64,000 nt of DNA from Stomoxys calcitrans (Eukaryota; Arthropoda; Insecta; Diptera; Muscidae), in the NCBI RefSeq assembly GCF_963082655.1, contig NC_081552.1:123604458-123668457 (forward strand). Direction: 5' to 3'. Below are positions 11,487 through 20,839 of the stretch, in pieces. Position numbers and translations under genes: made by a program. Within the stretch, counting starts at the first letter, position 1, and each line of letters starts with the position of its first letter. Below the pieces are notes generated by a model that was not told the origin of the DNA, did not search any database, and was given only the letters and a program-made list of their open reading frames with translations.

Positions 11487-12098
11487 TGAATAAATCTTTT
11501 AGCTCCCTTGGATTTATGATAAGATGGAGTTAAGAATTTGAAGATCCTTCAGTTATTAAACACTTATATATTTCTCTTGTCCGAAGTACACTTGAATATG
11601 GATCCGTTGTTTGGGATCCAGTTTACACTATTCACAGAAATAAAATTGAATCAGTACAGAAACAATTTTTGCTATTTTACCTTCGTAATAGTGGTTGGAA
11701 TTATCAAACACATCATTCCTATAGGGTTAGATTAAATTTAATAAAGCTCCCTACTCTCAGTAGACGCAGGAAAATGTTGAACATCACTTTCATCTCAAAT
11801 GTTTTACACGGGAATTTGCAGTGTGAATTTTTTTTTTGAGCCGGCTTAATATTAACGTTCCTTCTAGACCAACGAGAAATTTTCAACTACATATTATTTA
11901 ACATCATCAGAGCGATTTGCAAATAAAGATCCTTTTTGTCGTATTTGTTTAGATTTAAATAAATATTATCATATTTTTTTTCTTACTGAAGATAGATAGT
12001 CATTAAAAAAAATTATACTATACTTAAATCCTTGTTAAATATCAATTTTTTTTTGTCTGTAAAGATTTATGTATCTATAGACATAAAAATAAAAAAAA
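11487..12098 (+). pseudogene. J1 reverse transcriptase, 3' part and tail
   Basis: This is the continuation of J1 beyond the RTE-type insertion. It reads VNKSFSSLGFMIRW, then VRSTLEYGSVVWDPVY (about 11579-11626) and a broken C-terminal region to about 11990. LEYGSVVWDP is a standard motif of Jockey-superfamily RT C-termini. The last 100 bases are very A/T-rich and end in a run of A at 12086-12100, consistent with a 3' tail. Confidence 0.75.
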
Positions 12099-12467
12099 AA
12101 ACAGACGTCTCAGTCATTGTGTCCGTCGTGACAGGTCACTGTCTAATCGGAAAACATGCTGACAGACTGAAGGTTGCCAGCAACGACTATTGCAAAAGCT
12201 GTGGGGACATCGAAGAATAAGAGACTATTGAACACCTTCTGTGTGTGTGTCCCGCACTAACAGTCAGAAGGAGTTCGACTTTAGGTTCTCACTTCTTTGA
12301 AAACCTGTCTGATTTATCAAATGTGAACATTCGGGCTTTTTAATGCGATCTAGATGGTTTAACAGAACGAGAAGGCTCTTTCTTCAGTTTCTGCGGTATC
12401 ACAATGAAAACTTTGAAAACTTCTAAGTGAGTCTAATGGCAGACTGCCACTTAAACCTGACCTAACC
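12099..12467 (+). pseudogene. LOA-B C-terminal zinc-knuckle region and 3' UTR
   Basis: The sequence reads TDVSVIVSVVTGHCLIGKHA, then YCKSCGDIEE with a stop (12218-12220), ETIEHLLCVCPAL and a tail NLSDLSNVNIRAF. The C-x2-C ... H-x4-C pattern is typical of the C-terminal cysteine motif of non-LTR ORF2 proteins with RNase H. The same tail occurs on the minus strand at 53330-53560. It is separated from the rest of LOA-B by the Jockey-type insertion. Confidence 0.8.
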
Positions 12468-12528
12468 TAAAGATAGGTGCATGAAGTTTTGCTCAAATAC
12501 TTGTTATTATGTGGGTCGTTTTGATATA

Positions 12529-14125
12529 CAGCGGTCAAAAAAAGTATTCATCATTAGCAAAATTGATAATAAATTCTCTTATTTTGGGTAATTGAAGAAA
12601 ATTTAAAGTAAACAAATAATGCAGTTTTATGCAATAGTTTATTTTTCGTAATATGTTTTAAAATAAATTCAAAAAATAAATTTAATTAGCGCAAAAAATG
12701 CAATTTTATATAATAACACCAAAAACAGAACAAAAAAAGTATTCATCATTGATGTGCTATCATCAAAGTCAAATTCAAATATTATTTGGGAATCCCCCTT
12801 TTCTGTTTTATTTAGTAAAGGAGGCTTTGCCCTTGACAGCAAATATTTAATTTCATTGAAAATATAGTTTTTGTCAAAATGGGTCGTAAGCAAAACGAGG
12901 TTTCTGATGAGGTAAAAGTTTTGATAATAAAACACCACAGGAATGGTTTAACTCAAAAAACTATCAGTGAAATATTAAATAGACCACGATCTACTATACA
13001 ATCCATCATCAGAAAGTGGACAGAAACGAAAACTGTTGACAAGAAACCAAGATCTGGTCGACCAAAAGCACTTTCAGTTGGAGATGTGCGTTGGCTAGTG
13101 CGGCAAGTTCAGAAAACTCCGAAGACAAATGCGACCATTCTTCGTAAAAACACTATGGAATATTTAGGGAAGGAAGTTACTACACAAACAATTCGAAATA
13201 CACTCAAAAGGCATAGTTACCGAGTGAAAAGGCTAAACTTCGCAAAAATGTATGTAAAACAGCCCGAATCATTTTGGAAAACAGTAATTTTTGCAGACGA
13301 GAGCAAGTTTAATCTTTTTGGGTGCGATGGAAAGGTCATAGTGTACAGAAAACCAAATACAGAGCTTGAAGAACGAAACACAGTTGCTACTGTAAAACAT
13401 GGTGGAGGTGGTTTAATGGTTTGGGGGTGTATGGCGGCTTCAGGAGCGGGAAATCTTGAAATTATTAATGGAGTAATGGATCATAAGTATTACATTGACA
13501 TTTTAAAGAGGAATTTAAAAGATAGTGCTGTAAAACTTGGGCTTGGTAATAACTTTCAATATTATCAAGATAATGACCCCAAACATTCTGCTTTAAATAC
13601 CAAGATGTGGATGCTGTATAACTGCCCCAAAGTCATTAAAACTCCTCCTCAAAGTCCCGACTTGAACCCAATTGAACATCTTTGGGAACATCTCGAACGC
13701 AGATTGAGAACGCGCAATTTTTCGAGCAAGAGTCAAATGCAACAGGTGATAATGGAGGAATGGACTAATATAGACCAAAATATAACCGCTAAATTAGTCC
13801 AATCGATGTCAAACCGTTTAAAAGAAGTTATAAGACGCGGTGGTCGAATAACAAAGTATTCATTTTTTTAAATTATGTTATTTATTTTTTTGTTTTTTTG
13901 CAATGATGAATACTTTTTTTGTTTAATTTTTTGTGTTCAGCTGTAAAATGGCCCTTTTTGTTCCAATAAATACTATTTTTTTTCTTTAAAAACAATGAAA
14001 TTGTGTACATATATATCACACAAGCACTACTGCATCATTAGTTTAATATGTTTTTATTCCAATTGTCTTTTGTAGACTTATTAAAAAAAAAAACATTGAA
14101 TGATGAATACTTTTTTTGACCGCTG
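12529..14125 (+). mobile_element. Tc1-family DNA transposon, copy 1
   Basis: The terminal inverted repeats are perfect over 27 bp (12529-12555 and 14099-14125) and are flanked by TA at 12527-12528 and 14126-14127. Inside each end is a second copy of the 20-bp motif 'caaaaaaagtattcatcatt' (12731-12750, and inverted at 13902-13921). This gives the IR/DR layout known from some Tc1 elements. The insertion lies in the 'gatatagctg' monomer of the INE-like element. It is nearly identical to the copy at 44424-46067 but lacks 45 bp of the transposase gene. Confidence 0.95.
12879..13871 (+). CDS. Tc1 transposase with a 15-residue internal deletion
   Basis: The frame encodes 330 residues with an N-terminal paired-like helix-turn-helix (about 1-115; QKTISEILNRPRSTIQ, GRPKAL). 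The DD34E catalytic domain follows: FADES, QDNDPKHS and SPDLNPIEHLW, with 34 residues between the second Asp and the Glu. Compared with the second copy it lacks 45 bp between 'catagttac' and 'cgagtgaaaagg' (about 13218). That removes the basic linker GRTARKKPFINKIN between the DNA-binding and catalytic parts. The start ATG has an AAA context (caaaatggg). The stop differs from copy 2, adding SFF. It is probably inactive, although the frame is open. Confidence 0.9.
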   Translation: MGRKQNEVSDEVKVLIIKHHRNGLTQKTISEILNRPRSTIQSIIRKWTETKTVDKKPRSGRPKALSVGDVRWLVRQVQKTPKTNATILRKNTMEYLGKEVTTQTIRNTLKRHSYRVKRLNFAKMYVKQPESFWKTVIFADESKFNLFGCDGKVIVYRKPNTELEERNTVATVKHGGGGLMVWGCMAASGAGNLEIINGVMDHKYYIDILKRNLKDSAVKLGLGNNFQYYQDNDPKHSALNTKMWMLYNCPKVIKTPPQSPDLNPIEHLWEHLERRLRTRNFSSKSQMQQVIMEEWTNIDQNITAKLVQSMSNRLKEVIRRGGRITKYSFF

Positions 14126-14856
14126 TAGCTGGCATTTAAGAGCATGACTTCTTGAGTCATAAGAGGGTGATTTAGCTGAAATTTAACATGATGTGTTTTG
14201 TTATGACTTTCAATAACTGTGTGAAGTATGGATTAAATCGATCTATATCCTGACATATCTGCCACATAAATCGATATTGCATCTTGACATCTTGAGCCAC
14301 CAAAGGGCGCAATTCTGATCCGAATTGGTTGAAATTTTGCATGACGTGTTTTTTTATGACTTCCAGCAATTGGATCTGTATGGTTCAAATCGTTACATAA
14401 CCTGATATAGCTGTCATATAAACCGATCTGGGATCTTGGCTTCTTAAGCCTCTAGAGGGCGTAATTCTTATTCGATTTCGCTGAAATTTTGTACAACGGC
14501 TTCCCCCATAATTTTCAACATACGTGTCTAATATGGTCTGAATCGATCTAAAGCCTAATACAGCTCTCATAAAAACCAATCTCCCGATTATGCTTCTTGA
14601 GACCCTGCGAAATTCTTATCCAAATGGACTGAAATATTACCCAATGACTTCCACTATGGTCTTCAACATTCAATTCATTTATGGTCCTAATCGGACTATA
14701 ATTTGATATAGCACCACTTGCATAACAATTCTTATCCATTATTCTTTGTGAACCTAAAAAGTGATACCGCGAAAAGAACTCGACAAATGCGATCCATGGT
14801 GGAGGGTATGTAAGATTCGGCCCGACCGAAATTAGCACGCTCTTACTTGTTTTTTA

Positions 14857-16890
14857 TATATTTATTCTTTTTTATTTGTTTATTTTTTAGTAACCAATTT
14901 ATTAATTATTTTACGTTATTTTTCATTAATTTTAGTTTAATTTTATTATGTTTCATTTCATATTGTTTTACTCAAATTTATTTATTTTCTGTTTTCATGT
15001 TAAATATTGTAGGTAGGTAATAAAACTCCGGCTAATCTAAACAAATGTTTTAAATAGTTTATTTATAAATGGGAATGAAAAGTGAAGTGCAAGTGTTACT
15101 AAGCAATTGAGGTTTGTATTTTTAGCTTGGCTGAAACTTTGAAATTAATAATCATTATTCAAAGTTGACTTTTTTGGTTAAACAAACATTGTACAGGTAA
15201 AACAATTTTATAATTGCAAGTAAAATAATAATTTTTTTGGTTAATAATTCTTTTAAACCACAATTTATTCTTCAATATAAAAGCTTTGGGTAAAATATTT
15301 ATTGGAACTAGATATTTCTCATACCTTATAATACATTGAATTTAATTTTTACAAAACAGAAAAAAGAGAATAGTTTTAAAAAATATGTGACTATATCAAA
15401 ATCCATATAATATGCTATTACCTCTACTTATATACCTCGATGTTTCGAGAATCCCAAATCTGGTAACTTCGAATTCTAGTATCATCTGGATAACATAAGT
15501 CATTTATCTGCTTACGTGACCAACGTTGGCAAACACATAAACATGACATGATACACGTTCACATAACAGCCAAACACATCTATCGAAAATTTAAGCAAGG
15601 GGTAAAATTGCAAATAACAACAAAACAGAAACAATTACGAACGAAGAAAGACAACAAAGAACAATAAAGAAATTTTAGGGAATACTAGGAACAATGTGTG
15701 GTGACGTAATAAGAAAACTTATAATTTGAAATCAAAAATAACGAAAATTAAACTAACAGAACCATAGACCTAATAAACCCCAATTGGAACAATACAAATG
15801 CTTATGGGCCTTTGTAAGGCGTTTTCTATTGAGTGTAGCACATTTTGGTCTTTAGCTATTTTCTTGCCATTTTTAACAGCTGCCAAAAATGCGCATGCAC
15901 CGAATTGTGTCTGTCAAAAATAAAAAAGAAACGGTGGTGTGGCAAAATAGGGGTTTCTCTTTGCATTTTATCAACATAAGATTCCAAAACCAAATAAGAA
16001 CAAATATTGATAATGTACAAAGTATAATAATTTTGTAATTTTAAACATTTCCTCTAAGCACATAAAAAGTAATTGACACAAATATACATATAGCGTATGC
16101 AATCAGGCAAAACATTCGAATCATTTCTGCTACAGCTGTTTAAGTGTTGCCAGCACCAATCGCACCAATACCGGAATTTGATAGAGCTCTTGGTATTTCA
16201 GAGTGTTGCCAACGAAATACCAAGACCTATCTTATAACTACGGTATATTATTATATTATAACTTCGGTATATTATATAAATGAATAAATAAAAAAATATT
16301 TCGCCTATAGTGCATTGCCACGAATCTGTAGGTTATATCACGATTTGGACTTAAAGCGATTATTTTTTATATGCCGCTTTTGAGATGCTAAGCGAATTCG
16401 CATAAAATAAGTGTTTGCGAAGCAACGATTTATATTATTAAATAACGAAACAGAAAAATTTTTTTAAGAGTCCAAAACATTAAAGATTGTCTTTACAAGT
16501 AAATATTCAGACGAAACTTGGATAAAAATTCATTGCTATCATTATATTTACAATGAATATTAGCCAATTGTGAGGGAGCTTTCAGTTTTATGTTCATACA
16601 GTAAGCGTCGAAATAATGTGTAAACATTCTGTTTTAAGTAGTTTTTATTTCAGATTTTATTCAATATTTTAGGTTTTTCAAAGGATGTCTACTTAAACCT
16701 AAAAATCAAATATTATAATCGTACCACAAAAAGGAAAAAAAAAACACCAAACAAACGCTTTTGAACACTTTATGACAACGAACACTATACATAGAATTTG
16801 GTGAGACAACTGTGTTATATTTATTCTGTCAAAATTATCCAATTTTGAAATTTTTATTTTGGATTATATGTATCTTATATGAAATGTTTC
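14857..16890. other. AT-rich sequence without recognised genes
   Basis: I see no frame of convincing composition and no familiar repeat here. The sequence is strongly A/T-rich, with short palindromic TA stretches such as the two 'cggtatatta' copies near 16240-16275. It may be old intergenic DNA or heavily decayed repeat. No RNA gene was recognised. Confidence 0.5.
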
Positions 16891-16892
16891 GG

Positions 16893-17510
16893 TTTCGAGG
16901 CGACGATAGGAAACCTGGATGGATTAGAAGAGGTGTCCGATCGGAAACTTATGATAATACTTGAGATCGAGTGCGGTAAGGTCACGAACGGTCTTGCAGT
17001 GTAAGAAGCAGATTAACGCCTTCTCTGAGGATGTCAAAAATTCGAATCGTTTGGTTGACGGGCCATAGCGTAGTAAAGGGTAATGAAAGAGCAAAATATT
17101 TGGCAGTGAAAGCCAGAGGACTGCCGTCAATAAACATGGTTAACCTGAAGCCTTTCGGGTCAACATAGTTCGATTGAGGGCGTGGTCGACGAAAGTCATG
17201 TGGGGAGATCCAGATCTTAAGAAACGAGGCTATAACTGAAAGGATATAAGAAAGAGGTCAGTTTAGCTTTCGGTATGATATCGGGACACATAGCACTACG
17301 AGCTCACTTATGCAAAATCGGTGCGGCAAGTGATAGCGTGTTGGGAAGATGATGAAAAAGTGGAGTATTTCCTTTATCATTGCCCGGCTTTCGCTGCTAA
17401 CAGACACCGGCATTTAAATGGGTAATTAATACCAGACATTAACCAACTCAGGCGCGTGATATGGAAAACAATTAAGGATTTTGTAAGTAGCATGGAATAC
17501 TTTACTTAGA
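16893..17510 (+). pseudogene. LOA-A 3' fragment: partial RNase H, C-terminal region and 3' UTR
   Basis: The fragment matches 25190-25265 and then 25557-25620 of the longer LOA-A copy, so the RNase H core between them is deleted. It continues with IRIVWLTGHSVVKGNERAKY (17039-17098, last RNase H His). PSINMVNLKPFGST is followed by a C-terminal segment with FLYHCPAF-like cysteines. The end matches the 3' part of the minus-strand copy at about 39060-39230. Stops are frequent, so it is a pseudogene. Confidence 0.75.
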
Positions 17511-17559
17511 TTTTCTTTTTCGATGTTACTATTTATACGCACTACCACAGGATGGGGGT

Positions 17560-18095
17560 ATATCAACCTAGTCATTTCGTCTGTAACACCTCTAAAGAGT
17601 CGTCTAAGACCCGATCTCCCATGTCCGTCCGTCCGTCTGTCGAAATCATGGTAGCGGTCGAAGGCGTAAAGCTAGCGGCTTAAAATTTTGTACAGATACT
17701 TAATATTGAGGTAGGTCGATGGGGATTGCAAATGGACCATATCGGTTCAAATTTATATATAGCTCCCATATAAACCGATCTCCCGATTTGACTTCTTGAG
17801 CCCTTACATGGCTCAATTTTTGTCCGATATGGCTGAAATTTTGCGTGCGGTGTTCTGTTGCGACGACCAACAACTTGCCAAATACCGTCCAAATCAGTAT
17901 AACCTAATATAGCACCCATGTAAAACGGTCTCTCGATCATCCTTGTTCGGTTCCTAGAAGATTTAATTTTTGCTGGTTTGACAGAAGTTTAATATGTAAA
18001 ATAAAATTATGCCCTTCAACTAAATTTGTTTTGTATAAATATGTAGCAGAATCCATGGTGGTGGGTTTCAAGATTTTATACTGTATAAAAAATGC
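17560..18095 (+). repeat. INE-like element fragment with GTCY core
   Basis: It begins with 'gatgggggtat' and a conserved lead with a 'gtccgtccgtccgtctgtcg' core (about 17623-17642). Two or three monomers of the 'agctcccatataaaccgatctcccga' type follow, and it ends with 'atccatggtggtgggt'. The TA-rich half of the core is missing here: 'agaccc' runs directly to 'gatctcc'. It is non-coding. Confidence 0.75.
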
Positions 18096-18307
18096 ATGTG
18101 TTACTCAGACAATTAGATAATGTCTTTGACCATTGTTTCTAATCCGCGACTTTAGTTCCTACCAACAATTCACTCAAATTAAATTGGAATGTGCGAATTT
18201 TCTTGCAATTCCAAAAAGGTGCCTTATACTTACTTTACCGTGGCGATTAATGCCACAAAAAAATTTACATTATTAGAAAGTAACCAGTTAGGGTTCAACA
18301 TGAATCT

Positions 18308-18482
18308 TAAGTACAACGTATCCTATGCCTTAGCACAAATAATTTTGCCACCATAACAAACACATTATGGCATTTATAAGCGTTTCAATTTTTGAAACTC
18401 AAGTACAATGTCTTCCAAGTCTTAGCACCAATCATTTTTGCCATCAAAACAAACACAACATGGCAATTATAAGCGTTTCACT
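18308..18482. repeat. Two-copy tandem duplication of about 90 bp
   Basis: The first copy runs from 'aagtacaacgtatcctatgc' to 'ataagcgtttca' (about 18310-18390). The second runs from 'aagtacaatgtcttccaagt' to 'ataagcgtttca' (about 18401-18481). The copies differ at roughly one base in six, so the duplication is old. No coding potential is apparent. Confidence 0.8.
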
Positions 18483-19329
18483 ATTTATCTACATTCTGGT
18501 CTATTGTCTACATTCTAGTCCATCAATCTAGGCTATTTTTTAATGTCTTCTTTTGTCCAGGGTTGCTCTTTAGTATGGTATGTAGATTCCAAGGGTATAA
18601 CGGCAATTAAGCAATTTAATCTGTCTTTTACCTTCGACATTATGACTCAACTATAAGTCACCTTTTGTCATTGCAAATATCACCAACAGGTATGTGGCAA
18701 CCTGTTCGAGTGTTTACGTTTGGCAAGGCAAAATAACTTACACCCGACTCAATAGAAATCAAAAGATACAATAACTCATGAATCACTCAAATATTCATAA
18801 ATTAAGTTAAAATGCAGATACGAAAGAGTGATGTAATTTACCGTTGAATTTTAAATTCATGAAACTGTTGGGGGTTACAACGTAGACTTCTGACAATATA
18901 TGTGACAAAATCCTCTGAAACGATGACCTTGGCAAAAGATTTGAAGCAGTGGTTGGTTATATGCTAAGCAACATTCAACTGTGTTAGAAATACCACTCGC
19001 CCACTTACTGATTAATTTCGCAAGCATTGTTCGAAACTTACCCAGAGATAATCCATTTATTTGCTGCATAAAACATATTAACAATATATATGTGGTATAT
19101 TTTGCGATGCTATTCTCTTCTCCCATAGTTTTGCAATATACTTCCTTCGAAAACGGAGTCTATCGATTGGGACTGAATGGAATTTTAGATACTGTCAATC
19201 TCACTGTGTCTTTTGTATATTAAAGTAGTTCTATTGGTTTGAAAATAAGTGGTCATCTCAGTGCGATTTTAATACGCATTATTTTATTTGCATATCTCTT
19301 ATCTCTCGTGCTTATATATATTCATTTAT

Positions 19330-19356
19330 ATACACATATATATATATATATATAGG
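19330..19356. repeat. TA dinucleotide microsatellite
   Basis: A short uninterrupted run of alternating T and A lies in a region of generally high A/T content. Confidence 0.85.
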
Positions 19357-20039
19357 TAAATACATATATCTTGTTACAATTACTCAGTATTATGCATATC
19401 TTTTTTCCGAATTTCGCATTCCTATGAATACCAGTAATGCATTTGGGTTGCAATGCCACTCAGTTGTATTTACAGATGTTTGAATATCATAGATCGCACC
19501 CAATAACCTGAAGTTATGTACAGTGCAACAGGCAAAATAAAAGAAACATGTTGGAGAATTGGATATGTATCAATGTTGTTAAACATTGAGATTACTACTT
19601 TTACACTATATGAAAATTTTGATGCAGAAAAGAAAAATATATTAATACAAAAAATTATTATTTATTAATAGTTGACCATTCGCCAATTTCAAATTTAGGG
19701 CTGGAGAGTTTTAAATTCAGAAATTCCGGATAAACATTTTGTGAATATATTATTTTTGTGATATACATATAAGTATTTAAGTTGTACACAAATTAAATTA
19801 ACGAATTGTCGCAGTTATTGAGTGTTATTTTCTGGTTAAATATTGAGGCAGACGCGAACGTTTTGAAAGTTGATGTAACACTTATTTATTTTATTTTGAA
19901 GTTTCTTTACATTACAAATCTTTTACAAATCTTACTAAACTACTTAACTCTTAAAGATGTGTTTATATAAATATTTCTAAAAAACACACATTGTTTACAA
20001 CAGCCATAAAATACACATTGCTAATGTCAGCCATAAATT

Positions 20040-20525
20040 TTCATTTATATATATATTTGTGTTTGTTTGTGGGTTTGTAAATTTGTTTGTTACACTAAAA
20101 CGGTTGAACCGATTTTCTTAAATTTTCTCATATTGTGGGGAGTGGTCTAGAAGGAACAATCAGCTTTATAATCGGAAGAGGGGCGGACTCCCCCCTTATC
20201 TCAAAAGTACGACCCAAAAATAATAGTTGGCCGATCTCGACAAAATGGGACTCAAATGAAAGGTATTCACCCAAAATCAAATGTGGATCTATAGGGACAG
20301 GAGAGTTGAATCCGAATATATCATTAAAAAATTGGGATCAAGTATTTAAGGGGCAACTCAACCCCAAAAACTGCCCAAACAAACATATTGAACGTACATA
20401 TCAATATAGGTCTCAAATGAAAGGTATTTGGGAGGACTACGAATATGACATAAAAAAAATGGGGTCCAAGCAATTGGGGGTCGCCTCACCTCCAAATGGG
20501 AATATTATTCGATCATAGCTAGATG
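20040..20525 (+). repeat. Helitron-like element, 5' part and array
   Basis: The 'tttgtttgttacactaaaacggttgaaccgattt' lead (about 20080-20115) is a phrase common at the 5' side of such fly elements. It is followed by monomers containing 'gggactcaaatgaaaggtatt' and 'aaggggcaactcaacccc', the same theme as 48.4-50.2 kb. The open frame 20135-20518 follows the repeat periodicity and is not taken as a gene. Confidence 0.6.
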
Positions 20526-20839
20526 AGACACAAATAAAAGTTATTAATTCGTAATCTGCTCTCAAGATTACGAATATGACATTAAACTTTGTGTCCAAGA
20601 ATTTAGGTGATGCTTATCTTCTTAAATAGGTTCCAATAGATTATTACACCCATTAAAATTATGGGGGATCAAATGATAAATATTTTTGAGTGGAGTGCGT
20701 CATTCAAATGTGTGCTCAAGAGGCAGATGGAGTGTGGCGCACAACCCTCCTATAGACAACCTCCACCAAACGGCTGTATACACTAATCATTATAAAATGG
20801 GTTTCAAATGAAAGATATGCGGTTGTGGACTGCGAATCA

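Larger units (their letters stand above)
6490..12098 (+). mobile_element. Jockey-superfamily non-LTR element (J1), inserted in LOA-B
   Basis: The element starts within its ORF1 (5'-truncated; phrase LVPEDVHEFIYKVNPRTDT, about 6530-6585). It continues through endonuclease and reverse transcriptase, and its 3' end is an A-rich run at about 12086-12100. On either side LOA-B reads LKRSTALLSL (ending about 6490) and TDVSVIVSVVTGHC (from about 12102). In sequence logic these are adjacent parts of one LOA-B C-terminal region. The element is itself interrupted by the RTE-type insertion at 8904-11472. A related fragment is at 57240-58790. The exact 5' junction is uncertain by about 20 bp. Confidence 0.75.
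2705..12467 (+). mobile_element. LOA-B non-LTR retrotransposon, split by a Jockey-type insertion
   Basis: The element is flanked by the 15-bp direct repeat 'taaagataggtgcat' (2690-2704 and 12468-12482), a target-site duplication inside the INE-like host. Its own sequence occupies 2705 to about 6490 and about 12098-12467. The order is ORF1 tail, endonuclease, reverse transcriptase, RNase H, then the C-terminal zinc-knuckle region and a 3' UTR ending near 'ggcagactgccacttaaacctgacctaacc'. Related minus-strand copies lie at 53286-55270 and 61000-61765. Stops, frameshifts and internal deletions show that it is dead. Confidence 0.85.
2527..14856 (+). mobile_element. INE-like element with TA/GTCY core, interrupted by nested insertions
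   Basis: The element is visible as three pieces: 2527-2704, 12468-12528 and 14126-14856. It starts with TCCCTCCACCATA and ends with ATGGTGGAGGGTA plus an 'aagattcggccc-gaccgaa-ttagcacgctcttacttgtttt' tail, the same ends as the intact copy at 31388-32915. The left piece carries a TA-rich stretch and a short GTC motif (about 2610-2670). After removal of the insertions the sequence reads continuously into the 'ttttgatatagctg' monomer. It is non-coding. The family resembles Diptera elements that generate microsatellites (mini-me or DINE-like), from memory only. Confidence 0.8.
18105..20035. other. AT-rich sequence, mostly without recognised features
   Basis: Apart from a two-copy tandem duplication (18308-18482) and a TA microsatellite (19330-19356), nothing is recognised. 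Two short frames overlap on opposite strands at 18875-19223 (83 and 80 aa). Neither resembles a known family and they share the same DNA, so at most one could be real and probably neither is. Confidence 0.45.

Noticed and set aside
18875..19223. Two overlapping frames on opposite strands as a gene pair
   Set aside because: No family resemblance, shared DNA and no start or splice context that favours either.
20135..20518. 127-aa open frame as a gene
   Set aside because: It follows the monomers of the Helitron-like array and its residues repeat with the DNA period.
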